NCBI GenBank assembly: GCA_013362195.1
Contig: JABFWM010000260.1
Coordinates: 1 to 12,334 of the forward strand
From: Acidobacteriota bacterium
GTDB taxonomy: Bacteria; Acidobacteriota; Vicinamibacteria; Vicinamibacterales; 2-12-FULL-66-21
Direction: 5' to 3'
Length of the DNA: 12,334 nt
The position numbers and the translations under genes are program-made. Within the stretch, counting starts at the first letter, position 1. Every line of letters starts with the position of its first letter. Positions 1 to 10,040 of this stretch are shown here, piece after piece. The notes under the pieces are model-generated. The model was not told the origin of the DNA. It searched no databases and saw only the letters and a program-made list of their open reading frames with translations.

Positions 1-1
1 C

Positions 2-130
2 AAGACGCGCCCTGCGCCTGAAGAATTTTCGACGAGTACGCCGCGGTCTCCGGGTCTGAAGAGCCGCCTGCGCCTGAGGGATCGACGAGGATTGTTTCTC
101 ACGCTCACGCAGGGCGGGTCTTCAGACCGG
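2..130. repeat. Cluster of related short intergenic repeats with an imperfect inverted pair
   Basis: Positions 50-72 and 108-130 form an imperfect inverted repeat of about 23 bases per arm around a 35-base loop. The shared core reads ggtctgaaga, then ccgcc, then tgcg, with one substitution and two single-base indels between the arms. A further degraded direct copy lies at 2-36: cctgcgcctga occurs at 11-21 and 67-77, and tcgacgag follows at 29-36 and 82-89. The inner right arm also contains a small palindrome, ggtct-tc-agacc, at 117-128. Read on the minus strand, the hairpin lies at and just after the stop of the glycerate kinase gene, so it could act as a terminator or mRNA 3' stabiliser, although no U-tract follows. 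I infer a dispersed REP-like element; this window alone cannot prove copies elsewhere. Confidence 0.6.
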
Positions 131-1381
131 CCGACACAAGAGGATCTGCACGTCGCCGACGTTCGTTCCCGTAGGTCCGGTGACGATGAGGTCGCCCAGC
201 GCGTGAAAGAACGGATAGGCGTCGTGCCCGCGGAGCGACGACGCGGCGTCCAGCGAATGGGCGCGCGCGCGATCGAGCGTCGACGCATCGACCACCGCAC
301 CGGCTGCGTCGGTCGGTCCGTCGATGCCATCGGTGCCCACGCTCGCGAGCGCCCACCCGTCAGACGCCACACCGTCGAGCGCGGCCGCCAGCGCGAACTC
401 CTGGTTGCGTCCCCCCGTGCCCGCGGTCCCCTCGATCCGCACGGTCGTCTCACCCGACGCGACGATGCACAGCGGCTGCGCGGCGGAGGCGACGCGAGCA
501 CGCCCGTCCGCAATGAAGGCGCGCGCCGCCTCGCGAGCTTCGCCAAGCGTCGGCGCTTCGATGCGTTCGACCGTATATCCGCGTGCGCGCGCCTCCGCCC
601 CGACCCCGTCCATCGCATCGCGCCGGCTGCCGACGAGCAGATACTCGCTCCCGGCGAGTCGCGGGTCGCCGGGCTTGACGGTCTCGGCGCGTTCGCCTGA
701 GGCGCCGCGCGCGAGATGCTCGCGCACGGCCGCCGGCATCTCGTCGAGCACACCGCCCGAGCGAAGCGCATCGAGCACATCGCCGAACGTCGATGGATCG
801 GCGACGGTCGGTCCCGACCCGATCGCAGCCGGATCATCCTCGACAGGAGCGTGCACGTCCGAGATCGCGAACGTGATCGTTCGCCCCGCAGCCGCCGCGA
901 GACGGCCGCCCTTGATCCCGGAGAGGTGCCGGCGCACGCCGTTGATCGCGGCAATCGGCAGGCCGCTGCGCAGCAGCACGCGCGTCGCGGCGATCTTCTC
1001 GGCGAGCGTGAGTGGTTCAGCGGGGACGGCGAGCAGCGCGGAGGCGCCGCCCGACAGCAGGACCACGAGCGGCGCGCCCGCGCGGCGCGCGTCAGCCGCC
1101 ATCGTCAGCGCGCGTCGGCCGGCGTCGACGCTCGCGTCGTTCGGCACCGGATGGCCGCAGCCGGTATCCGGCGCCGCCACGACGTGCGCCCGGATCCGCG
1201 CGCCGTACGCCTGTTCGAACGCGCGCAGCATCGGCGTCGCCGCCTTGCCGGCGGCCACGACATATAGAGGAGTCTCGGGGGGCAGCAAGCGCGCGTGACG
1301 GGTGAGCGCGCGCCACGTGAGGTGCCGCGCGTCGCAGGCGCGGATTGCGGCCGCAATCAGCGCGTCGAGGTCGCGACGCAC
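122..1381 (-). CDS. gckA: Glycerate 2-kinase, MOFRL/DUF4147 family
   Basis: This 419-residue protein should phosphorylate D-glycerate with ATP to 2-phosphoglycerate in the cytoplasm, feeding glyoxylate, serine or hydroxypyruvate breakdown into glycolysis. Family motifs appear in order: AGKA with K46, SGGAS at 110-114, NGVRRHLSGIKGGRLA at 147-162, IGSGPTVAD at 187-195, then the C-terminal MOFRL half with GETTV at 310-314, GGRNQE at 323-328, TDGIDGPTDAAG at 350-361 and TGPTGTNVGD at 401-410. Length is normal for the family (about 400-450) and both domains look intact. The start is GTG; no good Shine-Dalgarno precedes it, and the frame stays open a little upstream without an ATG or GTG. It lies 44 bases after the small unknown gene and is probably cotranscribed with it. 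The stop codon is made by the repeat at 108-130. The exact substrate is a family inference. Confidence 0.93.
   Translation of the reverse strand: MRRDLDALIAAAIRACDARHLTWRALTRHARLLPPETPLYVVAAGKAATPMLRAFEQAYGARIRAHVVAAPDTGCGHPVPNDASVDAGRRALTMAADARRAGAPLVVLLSGGASALLAVPAEPLTLAEKIAATRVLLRSGLPIAAINGVRRHLSGIKGGRLAAAAGRTITFAISDVHAPVEDDPAAIGSGPTVADPSTFGDVLDALRSGGVLDEMPAAVREHLARGASGERAETVKPGDPRLAGSEYLLVGSRRDAMDGVGAEARARGYTVERIEAPTLGEAREAARAFIADGRARVASAAQPLCIVASGETTVRIEGTAGTGGRNQEFALAAALDGVASDGWALASVGTDGIDGPTDAAGAVVDASTLDRARAHSLDAASSLRGHDAYPFFHALGDLIVTGPTGTNVGDVQILLCRPV
1343..1358. repeat. Perfect 16-base palindrome near the 5' end of the glycerate kinase gene
   Basis: The sequence gattgcggccgcaatc equals its own reverse complement. 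It falls inside codons 8-13 of the kinase gene, encoding part of an alanine-rich helix. It could be an operator just downstream of the start, or chance in GC-rich coding sequence. Confidence 0.4.
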
Positions 1382-1425
1382 GTCGGCCAGCCGCGGCGGC
1401 CGAACACCAGGATCAACCGTTCCGC

Positions 1426-1713
1426 TCAGTGAAACTGCTTGGGATCGGACCAGGCCGACAGGCCGGTCACGACGTCGAATGTTCTCAGGAGCCGGCTGAT
1501 CACCTGCGAGGCATTGTCCTTCGCGCAGAGATGGTCGAGCTCGCTGAGGACACGCGCGATCGCGCCGTCGGCATCGGTGATCGCGCGCTCGGAGTAGTAC
1601 TCACGCTGCCGCGCCAGACACTCGCGGTGCTTGAGGAACTCCTCGCGATAGAAGTCGGCCGTCATCGTGACAGGGGCGCTCAATACCCGATCCGGGCTGA
1701 CAACGCGTGCCAT
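1426..1713 (-). CDS. Small conserved-looking protein of unknown function, 95 aa
   Basis: I do not recognise this family. The product is a soluble, mostly helical 95-residue protein with no signal peptide or membrane segment. It begins MARVVSPDRVLSAP, continues with a charged helix rich in E, R and Y (FYREEFLKHRECLARQREYY), then an acidic-hydrophobic helix, and ends WSDPKQFH. It has two cysteines, about residues 32 and 63. The start is ATG at 1713, chosen because GAGGAG lies 4 bases upstream; the frame extends further upstream to 1851 but those ATGs lack a binding site. A sigma-70-like promoter sits 40 to 70 bases upstream. It lies between ftsX and the glycerate kinase gene, probably in one transcript with the kinase. 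The good start signals argue it is real; its role is unknown. Confidence 0.7.
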   Translation of the reverse strand: MARVVSPDRVLSAPVTMTADFYREEFLKHRECLARQREYYSERAITDADGAIARVLSELDHLCAKDNASQVISRLLRTFDVVTGLSAWSDPKQFH

Positions 1714-1752
1714 GCGACTCCTCGCGTGCGGCATATTAGGCCAGGTAGATCG

Positions 1753-1782
1753 AGTGTATGCGCGAGTTCCAGCAGCTGTCAA
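1753..1782 (-). promoter_or_regulatory. Sigma-70-like promoter for the small gene and glycerate kinase
   Basis: On the minus strand a perfect -35 hexamer TTGACA (1777-1782) is followed after 18 bases by TACACT (1753-1758), a 4 of 6 match to the -10 consensus. This predicts a transcript start near 1745 and a 5' leader of about 30-35 bases carrying the GAGGAG site before the ATG at 1713. The local sequence is also clearly more AT-rich than the surrounding genes. Confidence 0.6.
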
Positions 1783-1811
1783 CGAAACAATGTAGGTGAT
1801 TCCCCTACGGG

Positions 1812-2702
1812 TCACCGGACGCTGCGGGCGACGATGAACCCGCCCAGGCATCCGAGCGCCATACCGCCGATCACCAGCAGCGCGAGCAGCTGCGCCGGCA
1901 CGAACGACACCCCGGCCAGTCCGACCGCCTCGGCGACGAAGGCGCCGTAGCGCGCGCGAAGGGCCGCAAAGGCTGCCGCGAGCATGATGACCGCGAGCAC
2001 GGCGCCGAACCCGCCCTGCAGCAGGCCCTCGACGACAAACGGTCCCCGGATGTAGGCGAATGGCGCGCCGACGAGCTGCATGATTTCGATCTCGTCACTC
2101 CGCGCCGCCGCGGCCAGGCGCACGACGTTCGCCACCGTCAACGCGCAGGCGAGCGCGAGCAGCAGCCCGATGATCAGGCCGATGCCGCGCACGACGCGGA
2201 TCGCCGCGTTGAGCCGTTCGAGCCAGCGGCGATCGTAGCGAACGTCCGCGACCCCGCCCATGCCGCCGATCGTGGTGACGAGATTGTCGATCGCCGCACT
2301 GGTGCCCCGCGCCCGCTCGTTCAGCCGCACCTCGAACGAGGCGGGGAACGGGTTCCGCTCGAGCGCCGACGCGCCGCCCGCGAGGTCGGGAAAGTCGCGC
2401 GCGAACTGCCGGCGCGCATCCTCTTTCGAGTACTGCCGCACGGACTCGGCGAGCCCGCTGCCGTCGATCATCGTCCGGAGCGCGGCGATCTGCTCCGGCG
2501 TCGCCTCGTCCCTGAGATAGACCGCGAGCTCCGCGGCCTCCGTCCAGCGGCCGACCAGTCGTTGCAGGTTGGCGTTGACCATCAGGAAGAACCCGAGGAC
2601 GAACAACCCGGCGGCGATCGTGAGGGTGGAGAGGGCCGCGATGCGGCGATCGCGCCACAGGCCAAGCAGCGCTTCGACGACGAAGTAGTGGAGCGCGCGC
2701 AC
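1812..2702 (-). CDS. ftsX: Cell division ABC transporter permease FtsX
   Basis: FtsX is the membrane half of the FtsEX complex, which sits at the division septum and uses ATP hydrolysis by FtsE to switch on peptidoglycan hydrolases on the outside. The 296-residue protein shows the family layout: a short cytoplasmic N-terminus, TM1 at about 21-43, an extracytoplasmic domain at about 45-170, then three membrane spans near 172-194, 221-248 and 268-291. The conserved cytoplasmic loop RSDEIEIMQLVGAP at 201-214 is characteristic of FtsX. The start is GTG, 1 base after the ftsE stop, with GAGGT 8 bases upstream, so translation is probably coupled to ftsE. The sequence does not show which hydrolase or adaptor it activates; no EnvC-like gene is adjacent. 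Confidence 0.95.
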   Translation of the reverse strand: MRALHYFVVEALLGLWRDRRIAALSTLTIAAGLFVLGFFLMVNANLQRLVGRWTEAAELAVYLRDEATPEQIAALRTMIDGSGLAESVRQYSKEDARRQFARDFPDLAGGASALERNPFPASFEVRLNERARGTSAAIDNLVTTIGGMGGVADVRYDRRWLERLNAAIRVVRGIGLIIGLLLALACALTVANVVRLAAAARSDEIEIMQLVGAPFAYIRGPFVVEGLLQGGFGAVLAVIMLAAAFAALRARYGAFVAEAVGLAGVSFVPAQLLALLVIGGMALGCLGGFIVARSVR

Positions 2703-2703
2703 G

Positions 2704-3359
2704 TCAGGCGACCTCGACGATGCGGCCGTGATCGAGCGTCAGCGTGCGGCGGCCGACGCGCCGGATCAGTTCGCGGTCGTGCGTCGCGACCAGCACCGTC
2801 GTGCCGCGGGCGTTGATTTCCCGGAACAGGTTCATGATCTCGAGCGAGAGATCCGGATCGAGGTTGCCGGTCGGCTCGTCGGCAAGGATGATCACCGGAT
2901 CGTTGACCAGCGCGCGCGCGATCGCGATGCGCTGCTGCTCGCCGCCGGACAGCTCCATCGGGTAGGCCGTCATCCGGTGCTGCAGGCCGACCCACTTGAG
3001 CACCTGAAACGTGCGCCGCTGCTGCTGCGCCGCCGCCATGCCGAGCACGCGGGGGACGAAGGCGACGTTCTCGTCGACGCGCTTGTTGGGCAGCAGCTTG
3101 AAATCCTGAAACACGAACCCGACCGATCGCCGATACGCCTGCACCTGCCGCTGCGTCAGCTGCGCGAGGTCCCGGCCGCCGACGATCAGGCGGCCGCCGG
3201 TCGGCACGTCGCGGCGCAGCAGCAGGCGCAGCAGGGTCGACTTCCCTGCCCCGCTCGGACCGGTCAGGAACACGAACTCGCCCTTGTCGATCCGCAGCGA
3301 GAGATCGTGCAATGCGTGTACGCCGCGGCCGTACATCTTCGAGACCTGCTGCGCTTCGA

Positions 3360-3363
<4 letters not shown>
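2704..3363 (-). CDS. ftsE: Cell division ABC transporter ATP-binding protein FtsE
   Basis: FtsE is the cytoplasmic ATPase that powers FtsX. The 219-residue protein has every ABC motif: Walker A GPSGAGKST at 35-43, Q-loop Q86, signature LSGGEQQRIAIARAL at 138-152, Walker B VIILADEP at 157-164 and the H-loop histidine H195 in ATHD. The opening MYGRGVHALHDLSL region and the sequence VGFVFQDFKLL are typical of FtsE rather than LolD or MacB. The GTG start at 3363 overlaps the gatB stop as GTGA, with GGGGAG 5 bases upstream. Although the frame is open far upstream through gatB, that extension is an out-of-frame shadow. Length is close to the usual 220-230. It is followed 1 base later by ftsX. Confidence 0.96.
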
Positions 3364-4820
<1,457 letters not shown>

Positions 4821-4829
4821 GAATGCGCG

Positions 4830-4835
4830 ATTGTG
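4830..4835 (-). promoter_or_regulatory. Possible -10 element for gatB (leaderless start)
   Basis: Minus-strand CACAAT, a 4 of 6 match to TATAAT, ends 9 bases before the gatB GTG. No convincing -35 is seen. If used, transcription would begin at or next to the GTG, which would fit the missing Shine-Dalgarno. This is tentative. Confidence 0.25.
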
Positions 4836-4881
4836 CCACGAAATCCGCTCGATTGGCGATGGCCGGTGACCAGTCGGCGCG

Positions 4882-5909
4882 TCAATCGCGATCGGCAACG
4901 CGCAGGAAGACCTCGACCATCTCCGGATCGAACTGGGTGCCGCCGCAGCGCATCACCTCGAGGCGCGCCTCGCGCGGGCTGATCGCGTCGCGGAAGACGC
5001 GCGCGTGGATCATCGTCTCGAAGGCGTCGGCGATGGCGATGATGCGCGACGCGCGCGGAATCTCGTCGCCGCGCAGCCCGTCCGGAAATCCAAGGCCGTC
5101 GACGCGCTCGTGGCTGTGCCGCACGACGCGGGCGGCGGCAGCGAGCCAGGGAAACGGGGCGAGCAGATCGAACGCGATTGCCGGGTGCAGCCGCACGATC
5201 GCCTGTTCTTCCGGTGTGAGCGGCGCCGGCTTGCGGAGGATCGCGTCGGGGATGGCGAGCTTGCCGACGTCGTGGAGCAGCGCCGCGCCTTTGAGCGCGT
5301 CGCGCCCTGGTCCGCTCAGCCGGACCTCATCCGCCATCCGGGCCGCGAGCGCCGAGACGCGATGCGCGTGCCCGCGGGCCTGCGCGTCCGGGACCAGCGC
5401 GCTCACCATCCGATCGACCGCCGTCTCGCTGTCGACCGCCATCGACGTGAGCGTCGCGGCAATCTCCGTGCGGCGGGCCTCGAGATCGCCTTCGAGCGCC
5501 TCGCGCCAGCGCCGTGCTTCCCGGGCCGAGCGATGCCATTCCACGCCGCGCGACACCGACTCGTGGAGCCGATCGCGGCCGAACGGCTTGGTCAGGTAAT
5601 CGATGGCGCCGCGCTGGACGCTCGTCACCGCCGACGCGGCATCCTGCACGCCGGTCGCCATGATCACCGCCGTTTCCGGCGCCGTCTGTCGAATCTGCTG
5701 CGCGAGCCAGAGGCCGTCGTGGCCCGGCATGCGGATGTCGCACACCGCCACCGCCGGCGGATCGCCGTTGACGCGCCGCAGCGCCTCGCTGGCGCTGCTC
5801 GCCGTCTGCACGTCGTAGCCGCCGGCGAGCCACCGCGTCAACAGGTCACGCACCCCCGTCTCGTCGTCGACGACGAGAACGGACGCGAACGGCGCGGCCG
5901 GCGGCCGTG

Positions 5910-5913
<4 letters not shown>
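4882..5913 (-). CDS. Response regulator with C-terminal HD-GYP domain (cyclic-di-GMP phosphodiesterase family)
   Basis: This 343-residue RpfG-like regulator joins a receiver domain to an HD-GYP domain, a family that hydrolyses cyclic-di-GMP. Receiver residues: D16/D17, phosphoacceptor D59 (CDIRMPG), T87 and K109 (TKPF). A charged helical linker spans about 120-165. HD-GYP residues: H182 in GHAHRV, HD pair H214-D215 in HDVGKLAIPD, H243 in LHP, then HSHERVDGLGFP at 266-277 and D296. Compared with the HHExxDGxGYP signature, the first histidine is serine (S267) and the tyrosine is phenylalanine (F276), so metal binding or activity may differ. The GTG start at 5913 overlaps the preceding stop (GTGA) with GAGG upstream; the longer upstream frame is a shadow of the NtrC gene. 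It probably receives phosphate from the histidine kinase two genes upstream. Confidence 0.92.
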
Positions 5914-7351
<1,438 letters not shown>

Positions 7352-7355
<4 letters not shown>

Positions 7356-9736
7356 ACACACTCCTTCGATACCGCGCGCAGGGCGGCCTGCACGGCGCGC
7401 AAGTCAAACGGCGGCGGCAGCACGGCGGCGGCCTCCGCGCCATCGGCGATCACGCCCGTCTCGTCCGCGCTCGTCAACAGCACGACGGACGCGCGATCCC
7501 CGTCGGCCTTGCGGGCGGCGCGCCACGCGTCGCAGTCACCGGTCAGGAACGCGCGGTCGAGGAAGACCGCATCGATGCCGCCGGCCCGCAGCTGCGCCCG
7601 CGCCGCGTCGGCGCTGTCGGCGACCTGCACCCGATGGCCCCAGCCGCCGAAAATCGCCGCGAGATAGTCGCGCTCGGTCTGATCCCCATGCGCCACCAGC
7701 ACCGTCTGGCGCACCAGCGCCGCAGCCATCCGCGACGGCAGCAGCAGCGAGAAGGTCGTGCCGATGCCGACGCGGCTCTGGACGCGGATCTGGCCGCCGT
7801 GATCGCGCACGATCCCGTAGCAGATGCTCAAGCCGAGTCCGGTGCCCTCGCCGACGTCGCGCGTCGTGAAGAACGGATCGAAGATCCGGCGCAGCGTGTC
7901 TTCCGCGATGCCGTGCCCCGTGTCGGAGACCGTGAGTTCGACGGCGCAGGCCGCGCGGTCGAACTGCGCGCCGAAGCGCAGCCGCCGCGGGGTGCGTCCG
8001 CGCATCGCCTGCTCGGCGTTCAACACCAGATTGAGCAGCGCCTGCTGCAGATGGCCGCCGTCGGCCATGACGTGCGGCAGCGCCTCGTCGAAGGCCGTCT
8101 CCACCTCGATGCCGTTCAGCCGGAACTCGTACGATCGCAGCGCCACGACGCGGCTCACGAGCTCGGCGAGATCCTGCGGGGCGCGCTCCGCGGTCTGGCG
8201 CCGCGCGAAGGCGAGCAGGTTGCGGACGATCCGGGCGGCGCGCTCCGACTCCTCGGCGATGCGCCGCACGTCGACCGCGAGGTCCGCGGACGGACGCTGA
8301 TCCTCCGGCGCCCCGCGCACCAGTTCGTCTTCGACGAGCTGCGCGTAGCCGATGACGCTCGTCAGCGGATTGTTCAGCTCGTGGGCGACGCCGGCGACGA
8401 GCTGGCCGATCGCCGACAGCTTCTCGGCCTGCAGCAGCTGCGCCTGCGTCGTCTTGAGGCGATCGACCGTGGCGACGAGCCGGCTGTTCGCCGTCGCCAG
8501 TTCCTCGCTCATCTGGCGCAGGCGGCGCGCGCTCTGAATTTCCTGGGTGACGTTCTTCGCGATCTGCACGACCGCGGATCCGTCGGCGATATCACGGACC
8601 GGACAGGTCGTGACGCTGAAGATCTGTCCGTTCGCCGCGGTGACCTCGGCGCGCACGCACCCGCCGGCGGCGGCCGCCGACGCCACGCCGCAGTCTGGAT
8701 GCAGCGGCCCGCACAACCCGACTTCCTCGCACGTGGCGTTGCGCAGCGACGTCACCGGACGTCCGAGGTGCGCGGCCAGCGCGAGGTTGCCGCGCAGCAG
8801 GCGTCCCTGGCCGTCGAACACCGCGATGAGGTCCGAGATCGCATCGAAGGTGGCTTCCCACTGCTGCTTGCCGACGCGCGCGTAGGAGTGCAGCCGCGCG
8901 TTCTGCACCGCGACGGCGAGGTGGCTCGCGATCGTCGTGACCAGCCGCTGATCGTCGTCGCTGAAGCGGTTCGGCTCGGCGGCGCCGATGCTCAGCACGC
9001 CAATCAGCTCGCCGCCCGCGAACATCGGCACGTTCAGGGTCGCGCGGACGGGAATGCGCGCGGCGACGTCGGCCGGACTCAGGGCGTGGAGATCGCCGGT
9101 GACGAACGCCTTGCCGGTGGCGACGACGGTGTCGCTCGGCCGCGGCACCAGCGGCGTGGCCGGCCCCCACACCTCGTGGACCGCGGGCGGGCCGATCATC
9201 ACCATCTCGTAGTCGCCGGTGACGGGGTTGCGGAGCCGCGCGCCGCCAATGTCGACGCCGAGCACCGTCATCAGGCGGCGCAGCGTGCTGTCGATCAATT
9301 CGCGCTGATCGAGCGAACGCCGCAGGTCTTCCCCGATGGCGTTGATGACCTGCATCTCCCAGATCAGGCGGCGGCGCTCCACGGCGCGGTTCACGGTCGC
9401 GAACAGGTGATCGACGTCGACCGGCTTCTGCACGAACGCGAACGCCGCGAGGTCGAACGACTGGATCGCCGACGCCAGGGATGCCGTTCCCGAGACCGCG
9501 ACGATCTCGAGGTCCGGCGCGATCTCCTTCAACCGGCGGATGGCGTCGAGCCCCGACTCGGATCCGAGCGACAGATCGACGAGCGCGACGTCGAAGGCCT
9601 GCGACCGCGCCGCCGCCATCGCGGTGGTGATGCTCGTGGCGGTGAACGGTTCGAGGTGGCGCGCCCGCGCGGCCACGCACAGCAGATCGAGAGAGCCTCG
9701 ATCGTCGTCGACGAAGAGCACGGTCACTGGTGGCAT
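7352..9736 (-). CDS. Soluble hybrid sensor histidine kinase: REC-GAF-PAS-HisKA-HATPase plus degenerate REC
   Basis: This 794-residue kinase has no signal peptide or membrane span, so it senses a cytoplasmic cue. Domains in order: receiver at about 4-120 with D10-D12, phosphoacceptor D54, S82 and K104 (QKPV); GAF at about 140-285; PAS at about 291-400 holding cysteines 336, 342, 349, 360 and 378; a coiled coil at about 400-440; HisKA with phosphorylated H452 in AHELNNP; HATPase with N573, DTGHG at 605-609 and GEGTGLGLS at 629-637; and a C-terminal receiver-like domain at about 677-790. That last domain keeps D727 but lacks the acidic pair (VAHGDQ at 681-686) and the conserved lysine (LPPPFD at 773-778). 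The ATG at 9736 fits the start of receiver homology; no Shine-Dalgarno is seen, and a GTG at 9727 is also possible. It is the first gene of the three-gene signalling unit. Confidence 0.94.
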
Positions 9737-10040
9737 GGGAGGGTCGCCGTCGAGGTAGCAAGAGCCGCGCCGCAACCGCGCACGCGCGCGCACCGCCGTA
9801 AAATCCGCGTGCGAATACGACGCATGCGCGCGTGCGATGGGCGGCGTGTTGCAGACGTGAAACGTGAAACGTTGCAGGCGTGAAACGCACCGGTCAGCCG
9901 GGGCGGAGGACGCCAGCGGACAGTCGACGCTGAACGGGGGGGCCAGATCGCGGCGCGCGGCGCCCGGATGGCAAGGGCCCGGCGACCGAAGAATACCTGC
10001 CCCGCCCGCGAGGTGGTCCTCGATCAGCGTGGACGGTCAG
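9737..10040. other. Intergenic region upstream of the kinase operon
   Basis: These 304 bases separate the kinase start from the stop of the second NtrC gene. I see no gene of its own: the open plus-strand frames run on antisense into neighbouring genes. The region holds two 17-base alternating purine-pyrimidine tracts (9777-9793 and 9820-9836), a 9-base direct repeat cgcgtgcga at 9806-9814 and 9829-9837, and a 17-base direct repeat at 9848-9887. It must contain the kinase promoter if the operon starts here, but I cannot point to convincing -35/-10 or -24/-12 elements. The stretch 9890-10040 is unremarkable GC-rich sequence with no clear terminator. Confidence 0.6.
9848..9887. repeat. 17-base direct repeat (period 23) with three CGTGAAAC boxes
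   Basis: The two copies, at 9848-9864 and 9871-9887, read gttgcagacgtgaaacg and gttgcaggcgtgaaacg, differing at one base. The box cgtgaaac occurs at 9856-9863, 9863-9870 and 9879-9886. The array lies about 110-150 bases upstream of the kinase start, a position suited to an activator or repressor binding cluster. The binding protein is unknown. Confidence 0.6.

Noticed and set aside
1792..1808. Hairpin gtagg/cctac after ftsX as a terminator
   Set aside because: Only a 5-base stem, and the following minus-strand sequence is not a real U-tract; too weak to call.
7634..9883. 749-codon open frame on the plus strand antisense to the histidine kinase
   Set aside because: Its product is arginine/alanine/histidine-rich with no domain pattern, and the minus strand encodes a complete recognisable kinase. 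Long antisense frames are expected where third codon positions are nearly all G or C.
9848..9887. CRISPR-like array
   Set aside because: Only two imperfect 17-base copies separated by 6 bases; no spacers of useful length and no cas gene.
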